Part shown: piece after piece, positions 50,548-63,640 of the stretch
How positions within the stretch are numbered: position 1 is the first letter of the stretch
How the letters are laid out: the number at the start of each line of letters is the position of its first letter
DNA from: Druceiella hillmani
Taxonomy: Eukaryota; Arthropoda; Insecta; Lepidoptera; Hepialidae
Assembly (NCBI GenBank): GCA_039881145.1
Contig: JAYKKI010000060.1
Span: forward strand, 7,960,501 to 8,024,500
Length of the DNA: 64,000 nt
Reading direction: 5' to 3'
The notes under the pieces: model-generated
The model's database searches: none
What the model was told of the DNA's origin: nothing
Seen by the model: only the letters and a program-made list of their open reading frames with translations
Translations under genes and position numbers: made by a program

Positions 50548-50762
50548 ATTTGTTCATATTAATATTAGCTGGGCAATAAGTGTTTGGATGGATAGCGTGG
50601 AGAAAGGCTGGGATTGAAGAGGCGTGGAAATTGGAACAGTTATTAGAACCTGACCATTTGGTTGTATCCCCGAAGGCGTTTTCTGCGTGCCTTTCTATAT
50701 CCACTTGTTCTGCATACTTGCCGTCTTTGGCCTCAAGTTTTAGTCTAAGTCTTTGGATTTTA
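50548..50762 (-). other. GC-richer open island, unrecognised
   Basis: The minus strand has about 70 codons without a stop: IKIQRLRLKLEAKDGKYAEQ, then VDIERHAENAFGDTTKWSGS, then NNCSNFHASS. The plus strand is open too. No ATG starts the minus frame and splice sites are not convincing. It may be a transposon scrap. It does not look like the missing Osiris exon, having no Cys pair or Gly-rich linker. Confidence 0.25.
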
Positions 50763-52165
50763 ATTTAATAATCATTACTTTTATAGTATATTTCACCAGC
50801 AAAGTCTTGTTGAGAGAATTCAGGAGTCACTTGCTAAGATGGGTATATAAAATCAATGTGATTTTAATTAATTTTAAAACTTTTAAAACGGAACCTCAGG
50901 TATACATAACTAATTATTACTTAAAAGCATAACTTAGTTATATTGAACCGAACATTTTCTTTTAGGATTATTGATAGGAAAGAAATAGAAATATGTAAAC
51001 AAGCATATTGTAGTTAAATACAATAAGAGTTAAATGTTGGAACAAAAGTAAACTTTTTGATCGTTTAACTAATCTCACAATTAAGTAGTAAAGATTCAAA
51101 GCCTGCTAGCTTATTTGAATAAATTTTTCAAAAATCTAAAAAACTGATATTAATTTATATATTTTTGGAGATATTTCTTTTTAATTTGAAAAGTTTTACA
51201 AGATTTAGGAACGAACAGACCACTGCTTTGTCTGGTGACTGATTTTCTACAAGAAACCGCTTAAACATGAATTTAGAAAAAAAAATTGAGTTAACGGTTA
51301 CGAAAAAACTGTGATTGACATTAATTTAAAAATATGGGTATGAATTTTCTAACATGAATGTAAACAGCATGAATGTAAATGTAGTTAGTGGTTTTTAAAA
51401 TTGTGCGACTTAATTGCGGAATAAAATCTGTACAGTAACACATTTAGGGAGGTATAATATAATGTGTAGAAAATGTTATAGAGTTAAAATGAATTGTACT
51501 CTTTTATATTTTTCATGGACGGATTCGATGAAATGTTCAATATATAACTGGAAATTTAATCGAAAATGGTATGGTAATAGAAAACTCATTTAGTAACTCT
51601 AAATCCAGCTTCAAAAAAATATTATAACATCTGTTAATTTTTGTAAGCATTCGTATAAATCACTCTAAATATCGCGTCGAAATACTTCAAACATTACGCC
51701 TAATACTGTCTAAATAATTCGGTTCGTGCAAATACCAAGTTACTTTTTATGAGTAGAACGTATTTTTTATTACTATTCATCATTGACTTGTATTTATAAC
51801 ATTTTTTTAAAATATTAATTACACTAGTCATAATTAAAACGTGCTAAGCCAATTAATTTCTCTATAATTTAATTTTCGATCGCTTAATTTACTTTCACTT
51901 AAACTTGTACCGGTAATTTTTTGTAAATTGGTCAAATTGATTAATTAATATACATTCTTCGACATACAAATTTTTAATCTATATTTGAAATGTCGATTTA
52001 GAACTGAATTAAACGAGAGCATATATTTTATGCTGTGACAAATTGCTGTTTATGTCTACTTTTAATTATATTTGTCTTTCTATTTTCTAAAACACAAAAT
52101 TAAAATTAAAAATTAAGGTCAGAACTTGCTCATTCAGTAGTGAAAATGTGTTCGGAATATTATAA

Positions 52166-52226
52166 AGTGAACCTATGTATGTTATGGTTTATATAACCAG
52201 GATATTGTTTACCTTTCCATATAAAG
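52166..52226. repeat. Dispersed about 60-bp repeat, copy B
   Basis: This is the second copy of the unit at 49972-50031, in the same orientation and about 2.2 kb away. Flanks are unrelated by eye. Confidence 0.75.
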
Positions 52227-52429
52227 AGGATAAAAATCTTTCGTACAATAAGTTTAAAAAAAAGAAAATAATTGCGAAATAAAGTGTAAATAATTCGACT
52301 ATTTTATGAACACCGTATTTTTTACAAAAAAAAGGAAAAAGTTGTAAAATAAACAAGCTTATTGAAACCATGTAATGCGTTGAATTGACATATCTTTCCT
52401 TTTAACTGAATACTAAACTTTTCAAATAT

Positions 52430-52563
52430 TTAATATATTTGGCGTTAATTTTGTGTAAATTCATTATTCACAATTAAATGGTAAATGGAAACCTAGGTCG
52501 TGGTAAAGACTTAAAGAAAGTAGAAATAATACTACATCACGTAGTTTCATTTAATTGTGACTA
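52430..52563 (+). repeat. Hammerhead-bearing dispersed repeat, rearranged copy 4
   Basis: The right part carries GAAACCTAGGTCGTGGTAAAG, AGTAGAAATAATACTACATC, then CATTTAATTGTG. The CTGAAGA core and stem II are missing. In their place is the repeat's own 3' end in reverse orientation (TTTGGCGTTAATTTTGTG, CACAATTAAATG), so the copy begins and ends with inverted versions of the same end (CACAATTAAATG at 52469, CATTTAATTGTG at about 52548). Confidence 0.6.
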
Positions 52564-52822
52564 AACTTTTCCTTTACTTAATAAGTCCTAAAATTTTTTG
52601 AATCATATTACATAGGATTTTCCCTGCATCTTACGAGATTTCAATGAATTTCAACTTTTCGATTTATTTTGCAGCTTAAAAAAATTTAAAGAAATCAACC
52701 TCTATTTTTTGGATGACAGTTTCCTTTGTTTCATTTTCTTTCCTTGTATGAACAACCAGTTCAACAAGCAGTTGTGAAATTTGCTGAATAACCAGTATGC
52801 GTGTACAAGTTATCTAACTGTC

Positions 52823-53062
52823 TAACGCCCATATGCACGATGTGGCACCACACATGGTCCGGAACTGTTAGTTGGACTTACTGACAGTTAAAAACGTATT
52901 TCATGTAGATATTTTAGCGATTGCACTGTGCAATGGGGCGCGGTTGGTAATGTAAACCCTTGGTCCAACTCAACTGATAGTTAATGAGAAACAAAAATAC
53001 ATTTTTAACTATCAGAAAATCCGACCGACGGTCCTGACGGTATGTGGTGCATACGGGCGTAA
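52823..53062. mobile_element. 240-bp MITE with long terminal inverted repeats
   Basis: Left TAACGCCCATATGCAC and right GTGCATACGGGCGTAA are near-perfect inverses. Similarity continues inward with gaps for about 75 bases (GACAGTTAAAAACGTATTT against its inverse AAATACATTTTTAACTATC). The middle is noncoding. Confidence 0.7.
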
Positions 53063-53330
53063 GAGATGCATGCCCAAAATTCTTTCTGCCCACTGCGCGG
53101 ATTGTTCAAGTTTCATACCGATACATAAACTTAGAAAAAACAAGCAATTACTTCTTCGCACTAATCCTAGGGATATTGGTGGCTTTTCTTTCCTGTCATG
53201 TTCTATTGAGCTTGTTCACTGTAGCTTTGATCATCTGATCTCTTCACCGAATCATCTCGAGTCGCATGTTTTAAATCTGAGTAAACGAATTCCCTTAGAA
53301 ATTTTATATCCGAAAGTTCTTCCCATTTGA

Positions 53331-56300
53331 TTTGGGAACCATCGTATTTTCGTTCCCTTTATATTAAGTATCCAGGCAAAAAATGAGGCTAACTTGACTG
53401 AAATTAATCGTAAGTTTGCAGAAGTTCTCGAATTTTAAGTATTTTCCTTAGCAAAATGTTACAAAATTAATTCTGATTCAGTTTTTCCATAATTTATATG
53501 TGATACTCTAACTCTGAGTAATACTTATATTACACAAACTACATATAGCATATTTGAGTAAAATATAATTTTTATTTTGCTATTCACTTTTAGAAGGCTT
53601 TTTGTAAGATGTTGTCCACGGGGTGGTTTCCCTCTTTTGATTTTATTGACATAACGCAATGATTTGTGGCTTATTCATAATGTCAATTTTTAAGCTATGC
53701 ATCAATAAAGATGTCATTGAAAATTTATAAAATAGTCTTTTAATTATAGGTAAAAAAAGGGTATATTTTTTTTCGAAATAAAGTTTCTTTTTATTTTAGT
53801 TAATATACGAAATGTTAATATATGAATTTTGAATATATCAGATTGAATACTTTGTTTTTCCATCATGCGTCATTTTTATTTCTTAAAATTTTTCTTTTGA
53901 TCTATTCTATTCGGTTTTCCTAAATTTCGTTAATTCTTCTTCTGGTAATTCTGTTTTTCTTCGAAGTTCTGGTTATAAATATTATACTCATATTATTATA
54001 ATATGCATTGCAATACGGTTTTCTCCATAAACAACGATTTTTTTTAAATCTAGATATATTTATGTTGGTTTTATTTTTTCTTCTTTTTATTTATATTAAG
54101 ATATGTTTATACGGACGCTATTTACAATAGAACAAAGAATAAGATTCGGACCTGTTATGTTAATAAAGACGAAAAGTGAATAAAGTAGAAAAGTTTTGTG
54201 AGGTACTTCAGAAAAATAACGGTAAAAAGTGTAGAATATTTTAGTATCCATTTAGTTCAGTTTGTTTTAGTATTCATTTAAATAAATTTCAAAATGTTTT
54301 ATTACCTTACAAAGATTAAATAAAATTTAATTTTCTTCATTCAGTGCTTGTCTTATTATGTGTACGATAAATCAAGTTAATTTCAGTAATTCTACATATC
54401 CTATTGAATATACATCTATTCAAAAAATAATAAATATATAAATAAAATAAAAAGAAATAAAACTGTTTTAATTATCTTTTTTATTCCCACGTTAATAATA
54501 TTTTTTGACATGAACCATCCGTTTTGTGGTTATTTGTAAAGGCGTTAATTGCTTTAAGTAGTGTACAGTAAACAAGTTCGCACTTTATACGTATTTATCA
54601 AGGTGTAAATTTTCACTACGTTTATTCTAATTGCCAACACAAAATTTATCATTATCTTTCTTGGACAGTTAACGGTTCCATTGAGCACAAGTCTATAAGC
54701 AAAGAGATGAGAAGGAGTCTAGTAAAAGCAAAAATAATGTTTAATTCACTGTAAAAAGTCAAAGAGATTTTTATTGAAGTTGGCATTGATAGTCAGTAAC
54801 CTGTGAGCTGCCAATTCATTAACTAGACTGTCGAATAAGTTATATTTTTTTTTTAAAAACAGACACGTGAGCTATTCAGCTTCGACGAAGGTAATTATTG
54901 AAATAAAAAAAAATCTTATTTCTTGTATCTTGGTGGTCTTACATACAAAATGTCTGATGAAACTTGACAGTTAAGTTAAGGATTGTTTGGAAGATTATCA
55001 GTAAAATTAACGATTCTGGGTTATTTACCGACAAACTCGTCATAGTTTTGATAAATTTAACGTTTAGCCAATAATCTATTTTACGTTATAGATTATTCGG
55101 AAACCTTATATGGAGCAAAAGAAACTGATTATTATTATGGGAATTTATAATGCTCTTGTTTGTAAACCGAAACTACGTACGACTTTATTAAAAGTGTATT
55201 TATATATCTAGTAGGTTCTACTCGTGGCAGTAATATACCTTATGAGTCAATCCAGATTATGTCTTTGTTCCAATTTTCTCAAAATCTGTTCGCGTTCAGT
55301 AATAATGTTATCATAGATATATGAAATGAAGAAAATTGAAAACTCAACCTCACCTATATGAATATAAATGAATGCATGCTAAAATCAATATTACAGAATT
55401 TATATCGCAGCTAACACTGCATAATTAATTATCATCCATCTTTTATGAATGAATATCTTAAAATGTGGCTGATAACTATCAGGAACTACTTCAGATTTCG
55501 AATTAAAAATTAATGAAACACGTGGCCGCACATCCATCCACTTATTGAAACTTTCAAATTTATAGTATTAGTTATTTGTGTATGTTACTTAAATGTTTTG
55601 TCTATAGAATGATTATGAAACTACAGGTTTCACAACGATTCATCATTTAAAAAGAGCGCTGGGAATTTAATTAACTGATAATATCACATTTAGTTTTTTT
55701 TTCATTTAACACGTTAGACTTATAATTTTTATTAAAATTTTAATGTGGAAATCAATTTTCTTGGTATGTTTGTGTATACTAAACATACCTGAATAAAATT
55801 ACTTCGAATTTCACAATGTCGAAATAACGAATGATCTTCTAAAGCAATTTTTGTTAATATTTTTTTAATGGTGACGATTTTATATATTTTGTACTGAAAT
55901 AATGTAATGTAGTCTATATATATGTATTTATTTTTGGTACTTAAGACGATAAAATAATTTCTTTTATTCGTTATTGTATGGTTTTTGATCACTTTTATCT
56001 CCATTAGTTTTCTAAGAAACCCCACCAGCTTAATTGATTAGAAATATTATTTAAATAATAACATATCTAAATATTATATTCACGTTTTTTGTATATATAA
56101 ACGTTTAGAGGTGTTATTATTGAATTGAGTACTTTGTACCTAAGGTATTACCGAATCGGATCTATGTGCGACACTTGGGATTAAGCAATTGTATTTTACT
56201 GTTAAAATTTAATTATAGTTTTAAATGAAAAGTTTAGTAGTATTTCAGTAAGATTAAACGTATAAAAATAGGATAATATCATAAGTAATTTTCTTCAAAA

Positions 56301-58500
56301 AGATGTTCAGAGTTTATTGACTGAAACTTTTCATAAGAAAATTTCTTTCACGAAATGATTTCTAATTTCTGAGAAGATGAAAGGATTGTTGAACTCTGAA
56401 TGTATTTTGTTAATATTTATGTAGCTATGGAGAAGTAAGTTCATGTAAATTGTTGTTACTGGTTTTCTATTCGGTGACTGTCCAAATGTTTTAATTTATA
56501 ATTAGTATTAAATTTAAAAGGAAAAACCTAATTTACAGAAATTCCATATGGAGGTATTTTACGATACCTTCCTATCATTTCTGCCCATTTCAGGTATTCA
56601 CAAGAAAAAAAATCACAACGTGGTTCTGTCATACATATATATACAAAATGAATACAGCTATTTTAGCTCAATATAAATAATCTGAACTTTTCACGAATAT
56701 AGCCAATTTTCACAAAAAGCATATTGAATCAAAGGAAGTAAAAGGATTGATGGATTTGGCCTTACTATTAATATAAAATCCGGGAAAATATGTAAGTTTC
56801 AGGTTAAAAGTTATATTCTTTTGCCTCTTATGCGCGATATTTCATCATATTTGTCATACACAAACATATAAATACAAACTGAATTTAAGAGCATGTCATT
56901 ATGATCGCACTTTGAGAAATTATTCGTATAGACATTTAAAGATTGAAAAAAATTACAGAATTTTTTCCCTAAATTTACAGGAAAATGTTGCGGAATTTAC
57001 TTGAGGGAAAATGGTCTAGGATAATATTTTATTCGTTTATCATCGAATATACAATAATACTTTTAAGGACAGATCATTATTGGAAAGTTTAGCTCTGTGC
57101 ATACATACATATATACTCACAGCATTATCTATTAAAGTGAAATAAATATGTTGGAAATATGACTCTCACTCGATATTACAACTTTAATTTACTACAACTT
57201 ACATTATGAATTTTAATGTTCAAAAATATTTAGTCTTTGATTTCGAAAACTGACTCTTCCGTCATGTAACTGTTCATCACGTATCAAGACTGCCAATCAA
57301 TCGAAAATTACCCGATCAATTGCGATATGTCTGATGGAAATAATTTTAATGAAATTAAATATACGATTTCACTTTAACACGTAGACCAGACCACCTACTT
57401 AAAATTATTTTAGAACCTTGTAAACATTTCAAACTAGATACTAAAAACATTACAGTCAAGGTGTGCCGAAGCGCTACACTAAATTTAGCAGATGAATTAA
57501 TTTTTCTTTCCATAAAGCGATTATTCACGTTATTGTGTAATTAATTTAAACATGAGATTTAGTTAATGAGTTTCACTAACCAAGGAAATGATTTAGCTAT
57601 GTCGTAAATGTAATGAATTTTCACTTATCCTTGCTTGTATGTCCACATGCTATCGTTTAATATATTTACAATTCCTTAGCAGTATTTTTGGGGATTTTTA
57701 ATAATATTTTCTTAAAAAATTTCTCAAATATAATTTGAGTGTAGTTTCTATTCGATTCGTCAAAGTACTATGTTTAGTTACTATTTTTTTCTTGCTCATT
57801 TTGGTTAATAAAATTGTCTTGAGGTATTTTTAGTGTTTCACGTGTGCTAAAAGTTACGGGAAAACTATTTGTCCCCAGATATACACGGAGGTGTTACATG
57901 ATTTATATGTTAATAATATGTACGCAGTTAATGGTTTTAAAATACTTTGTACACTTTCATCTAAACTTTAGAAGTTGATACATTCGATTCCAGGATCTTC
58001 ATATCGCAGGATATGAAATCAAGGGATAGTTAACCCATCACTTAGGCATATGTAATTTGAAATGGTTTCTTAATCTCATTAATCTTAGTATTATTCTTTG
58101 TCTGCCTACACCATAGATATGGTATATTTATAACTTCGTCATGTCTGTTCATTTGTCCACTTGTCACGACTTCAAACTTATTGCACTTTTAGACTTTTTC
58201 CTATCCGTTTTTTTTAGAAAGGGCTTGACGTAGAAACTTGAAACTCAACAAAAAGTAATAAATAATCTTAATCATCACATATTTCAAAAACGTTTACAGG
58301 AATTATTGTGAGGATAATTTAAATACATACTCGATAATTTAATACATATTCTAAATGTAGTGTGGGATATAGTTTGGAAGGGCTGGTTTCAAAGGTTTCA
58401 GTTTCTCTTATTTTATTATTTTATGTATTATTCAAAATATTAAGAAAAGATGTATCTTTCCGTCTTCTGACCATGTAATTTCGAAAAAAATGGTTTTTGG
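53331..58500. other. AT-rich DNA, nothing recognised
   Basis: Long AT-rich stretch in the region where the missing 5' exon of the second Osiris gene would be expected. No Gly-rich or Cys-pair coding exon was seen on the minus strand. Frames such as 55732-56025 (minus) begin with GTG and have no motif. Confidence 0.5.
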
Positions 58501-61107
58501 GAGCCTATGAAAAATTATAGGAAAAACATAACGATGATTCTGCATATGATAGTTTTAGAGATATTTGCAATGATATATATGTCTTATTTACATTATATTC
58601 TTATATTATATATTTATTTAGCTAGGAAGACCATATTAGTGACGAGTTATGATAACTTATATACTTCAAATGAGGTGCCAATCCCTCAATTTACGAATTG
58701 AGCGGTTATAGTTTTCCCCCACTCGCATTTGATGTTATAGTTTTTAATATACTACTCGACGTTTTCTTCTATAATTTTTACAATGAAGGGGACAGTTTTA
58801 TTTTTTAAACATAAGATTCGCATCAGTAATCAATTAAACAAACGTAAAAAGTATTTAAAAGCAGATAATTCAATAATCGCAGACATACACTTCAATTTAA
58901 TTTATCGCTATGATGATTTATGTTTATTAAAATTTGTTTCAGCAAAGTTTTATATTTTGTTTACCTGTGATGGTAAAATGATGTTTGTTTTATGTTTGAA
59001 TTTAACGTGTTGTGTGAGTGTTGAGTGGTGAGAAACATTCTTTTATTAATTATATTTATGGAATATTTACGACATCGTGATTGCAATATTCTGTATTTTA
59101 TTAACATTAAAATTAGTGAAGAAATGCCAATTGTTTTATATTTGTGAACATAGATAATATTAAATAAAAATACTTAAAAAATAAAATCATTCTTGGTTGT
59201 AAATAAAAAGAAGAATATTTCGAAAAAATTGGATGGGGCGTAGCATTAATTTAGTGAGCGAGCTTTGTGTCAAAAATATCTAATTTAAAACTCGATTCAA
59301 GTTAATTTTTTTTAGAAATTCGTTATCGAATACCTTGTCTTAACATTTTTTAAGGCAACATTCATTTTTTTTTATGGCACATTACCTGTTTGACATTTTG
59401 GTTACGTCAGTTGGTAGTATCTGTAACATTAACAGTGAGCCTATTTTTAATTTGATATGCTAATTGGTATGGCTATGTAATTAATGTGAATTAGTAATGT
59501 GGCACTGATATGTTATTATAAATTCGAGTCTTTTGACTGTAATACCATCTCGAATGATAATATTTACACCGTTTAAATAGAGTGATTTTCCATGTTGATA
59601 TATCAACTAAGTTACCGTTTATTTTGTATATATTTTTTATAATTTTCCGCATTTTAAAATTTTTAATTACATGATTGTAAAAAAAATCGAATCAAATTAA
59701 TAACCATATAACATTGACAACAATAAATATTAGAGTAATTAAAGGTTAAAATCTGAAATAACTTACCTTTAATTGCACTTGAATTCTCGCGAGTACACTG
59801 AATGAATTACGCTTTAATTTTTGTAAATATATCAAAATCAATAATATGGTTTTTATTTATTATTAGTCGAAAATTAGGAGAGAAAACAGATAATAAATAT
59901 CGCGTCTTTAAAACAGTGTGCCTACTAAACATTTCTTTATCGTACGGTTAATAACACAAGGGGTCAATTTTTTTTTTAATTGCTGTATGTAAATTTGAAT
60001 AACTCCATACTTGGCTAGGTGTTGTCAAATTCAAATGGTGTATATTACGTAATTTTTGAATTTCAGTACTTAATGATTCTAAGTGGGAAATTACGTTTTC
60101 AAAATTGAAAAAAGTTTACACTTCCGGTTTTGATTGGAATTAGAAATGAAAATTTCGAATTTTGTCGTAGGGTCCAATTTTGGTGTATTTAGACTTAAAA
60201 CCCTAGTTTAGTTATTCTCAAGAAACCAGAGACGCAGAAATATAAACTTTAGGGCACTGTGAATGAAATGAAAGAAAATATATTTTTTTTAAATTTCTAG
60301 CTTCATCTCATTTTCAAAGATTAGTGAATGTCGTAGCCAAAGACATTAAATAAATTAATAATTGAAATTGATTTTCCTATACATAAATTGTGTTCTCAAT
60401 TAACAGAGTTGAACTGTTTGGTCAACAAATAAAATTACCCTTGTGAGGAATGTATACCCTTAAAATGTACGTTTGTGCCCTTACATTACCAACATTAATG
60501 TGTTATTAGTCAAGATTAGATATTTTTATTAAATTCGTAATTGAATAAATAGAAAAAACAATATTCTATATGGCTCATATTGCTAACAATATTACTTTTT
60601 CTGTTTTAATTAACAAATCTAATATTTTACTAGCAAGCGAAAGGTATTATTATTAATTAAGCATTTCTCTGTTTTTTTTTTCATAAAATAAATAATGGTA
60701 ACTTTACTAGTTTTTCTATTAACTTGCTTATCTGAAACATAATTTCAAATTTGCTTAGCTGAAACTTACAACACATATGTAACAGTATTTTCAAATTTTT
60801 GTTTCAGTCTATTACAAAATTTCAGTTAGAGAAATTCTAATTATATGTTAATCAGGTGCATTTCAATAACATTAAAAATATCCATGCTATTATGTAAAAA
60901 AAATTTTGTAAATTGCCTAAAATACGAACAATTTTTTTGCAGAATTTTGTTTCGTTCTGGCATTGATTTTTGAAAATATGAGTTGGAAAGAGGAAAAGAA
61001 AATTAGACGTAGATGGCGAAGGTGGTCCAGGAAAACATTATGTGTTTAATGTGTTTAAATTCGGGTATTATAGAAAAATACACATTTTCACCTCAAATTG
61101 AGTATAC
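58501..61107. other. AT-rich DNA, nothing recognised
   Basis: Frames at 58507-58701 and 58783-59031 (plus) are AT-biased with no splice or motif support. Confidence 0.5.
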
Positions 61108-61125
61108 GTGTGTGTGTGTGTGTGT
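61108..61125. repeat. (GT)9 microsatellite
   Basis: A short GT run is followed by a T tract. Confidence 0.9.
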
Positions 61126-61329
61126 TTTTTTTTAAATCGTTAAAGTCCCAAGTTATCATTGAAACGTATTTATGGGGTTTACTTATAACTATTCCTTTCA
61201 AACGATACACTAAATATATAAAATTTTAAAAAAATTACGAGTTTTAATTTTCTTCCCTTCCACTCAAATTTTTAACTGAAAATTTTTGAGCGTTAGATAT
61301 GGAGATATGCGTAGATTAATATGATTTAT

Positions 61330-61440
61330 TACTACGCCAAATTTCAAATTTCTACATCAAGAGGTTTCTGAGAAAAATGGCTGCGACATACGGACACGTA
61401 AGTTATCTTATAAGGGTTACGTTTTTACTTTTGAGTCAAA
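61330..61440 (+). repeat. Dispersed repeat related to 16930-17060
   Basis: ACTACGCCAAATTTCAAATT, TTTCTGAGAAAAATGGCTGC, ACATACGGACACG and TTATAAGGGTTACGTTTT keep the order seen at 16930-17060 and in the foldback arms. Confidence 0.5.
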
Positions 61441-61524
61441 TCCCTTTGAATATGGACTTATGAGATCAAATCTGTGTCTTTTCACGCTTCCGTTATTTAT
61501 TTTTTTTATAATTAATTTTTTTAC

Positions 61525-61700
61525 GTACTTAATATATGTAATTGATACATATGGCGGATTTATTGCTAAGAAAGCAACCTTTTACAGCCAACCAGAACAG
61601 TAGTCCAAACCCCTCGATGAGCGGTCGGAAATCGAACCTAGATCTTCACGATGCTGCGTCAAAGGCCGTACGCTGATGAACGCAACACGCTAATTCATAA
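61525..61700 (-). repeat. tRNA-derived SINE, copy 2
   Basis: On the minus strand it has GTGTTGCGTTCATCAGCGTA, B box AGGTTCGATTTCC, CTGTTCTGGTTGGCTGTAAA, then GCCATATGTATCAATTACAT. It matches the copy at 30340-30545 throughout, with a cleaner B box. Confidence 0.65.
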
Positions 61701-62879
61701 TTTTAAGTCTAATTTTATTAGGTCGAATGTAATTTATTTTTTCCCAATATTGTATGGAGCTAATAAATCAAATTAAAGTTATAAAAATAAAAAAATGACT
61801 ATGTAGTCATTTGTTAAAATTGTTTTTGATTTATACAACAAAATTTTTCTCGATCGAATTTTTTAATAGTTGCGGAGCTTTTCCACCTATTTATTATATT
61901 TTCACTTTGGTTTGACAGTGTTTTTATAATATTTGCTTATATATCGCCATTATCTCGTCTATCTCCTTCGTAACTTCCTCTTCCTATTGTCTGAACCAAT
62001 CTTATAAAGGTTGAAAAGAGCCAGCAAAGTGTATCTTTAAAATTTCGTGTGATACTTAATTTATTTTCGCATAAAGAAATAAATAAAGGATAATGGCATT
62101 TTTATGGCGTCAAGCCTTTTTTATTAAAAATCAAATCTGAATAAGTCAATAACGATTTGTGGCCTTGATTTTTTTCGTATCATTGGTCTGATGTTGCAAA
62201 GATTCTAAGAAGGCATACTTTTAAAAATACAGAACAGGGTTCCTTATAACTGTTAATAAAATTTCCTAAAGTCTAGTTGTTGTATTTTTTATTTCAAGAT
62301 TGATATAACGGCTGATCAATGTATTTAGTTTCAAGAATAGTTTTCGTGAAAATTAAAACGTTCCTATCATTAATTAATGCAAAAGATCAATTATCAACTT
62401 TTGATCGACAAATTTTCTTGTGCCCAATTTAAAAAAATCAAAATTAGTGTTGATTACTGTAAATTTGTAAGTATATTGTTTATCAATAAATAAGAAAAAT
62501 AGTAAAGAATTCCTCTCGGTTCAATATTTGCGGAAAATGAAATATCAAAATTTTGTGACATTATTGTTTAATATAGATTTAAATATTTATAAAACTACTC
62601 GCTTAATCCGTGGTTTTGCTAGCATGGAAAGGGAAATGAAAGATGGTTAAATTAAAAAAAAAATTCTTTTGAAAAATTTCTTCTTTGTTTTGAAAATGAC
62701 TAAATAGGTTGAGATGCAGAGCATCGAAGAAATGACGCAGAACAAACAAAGAAATTAACAAACTTTAAATAAACACTTACATACAATCCTAAGATTCGCT
62801 CACACACATATATGCTAACAATAGTGATTCAAGGGAACACTAAACAATGAATTCAATAAGAATTTCAATTATGCGACAT

Positions 62880-63130
62880 TTCCGGCTTTTACACTACCGC
62901 CGTCCCATTTCCGTTACGCCTAGAGAGCTACGTACGTTATAATAAGCGGAATAATGTAGCAATTTATTTGAAAACGACCCAGTTTAAGGAGCCTCGTTAG
63001 ACGTAGATCGCCATCATTTTCGTTTTCGAGTCGCGCCGCCTTGCCAAACAGAGCAGGTACGAATGATTTAAAGTCATATTTCGTGTGTGACGCCGGTCTC
63101 GTTTCAATGTCATGTGGCAGGCGGGCGGCG
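62880..63130. other. CpG-containing GC-rich island
   Basis: This is one of the least AT-rich stretches in the window, with CCGCCGTCCC, GTCGCGCCGCCTTGCC and GGCGGGCGGCG. A consensus donor GAGCAG|GTACGA lies at 63054 on the plus strand. No ATG-initiated frame of note exists, so a promoter or non-coding first exon is the simplest guess. Confidence 0.3.
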
Positions 63131-63299
63131 TGATTGACGTAATTATACTTTGCTTCGAAATGTTTTATACTTTTTATAAGATATTATTTTGACCTCAGTT
63201 TTCCTTCTTCATCAGGAGAAACAGTAGAAGGAACGTACCATTTCCGTAGAGTAATATTTCATGTGAAAATTGTAATCTGAAGCACGATACCATTTAAAA

Positions 63300-63640
63300 G
63301 TTTATTCGGCTTTTCTTGTTACATTTTTTTTACAAAATATTTCTCGTAGTTTCATCTATCGTTGTGGCATTTATTAAGCATTTGTTCCGGGGATAGCTCG
63401 CGTTGTTAGCAGTTAGTTTATTGAAATCGTTTAAAAATGCTAAACTAAAACACTATCCTTTTTAAAAATTTATCCGTTTTTTCTCGTTTCAACTTTTTTA
63501 GTTTTCTTTTTGCAAAAAAAATGTTAACGAAACTTGATTTATCATTGTAGCATTTATGAAGCGTTCGTTTTAGGGATAGCTTGCTTTGTTAACAGTTATC
63601 TAAATGAAATTTTTAATTTCGTTATTGCTACCTAGTCTAT
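63300..63640. repeat. Tandem duplication, period about 182 bp
   Basis: CATTTATTAAGCATTTGTTC with GGGATAGCTCGC-TTGTTAGCAGTTA at 63369 matches CATTTATGAAGCGTTCGTTT with GGGATAGCTTGCTTTGTTAA at 63551. Upstream TTTATTCGGCTTTTCTTG and TTTATCCGTTTTTTCTCG also correspond. Confidence 0.75.

Noticed and set aside
55732..56025. 97-codon minus-strand frame
   Set aside because: GTG start, Lys/Ile/Asn/Tyr-rich composition expected from AT-rich noncoding DNA, no motif or splice signal.
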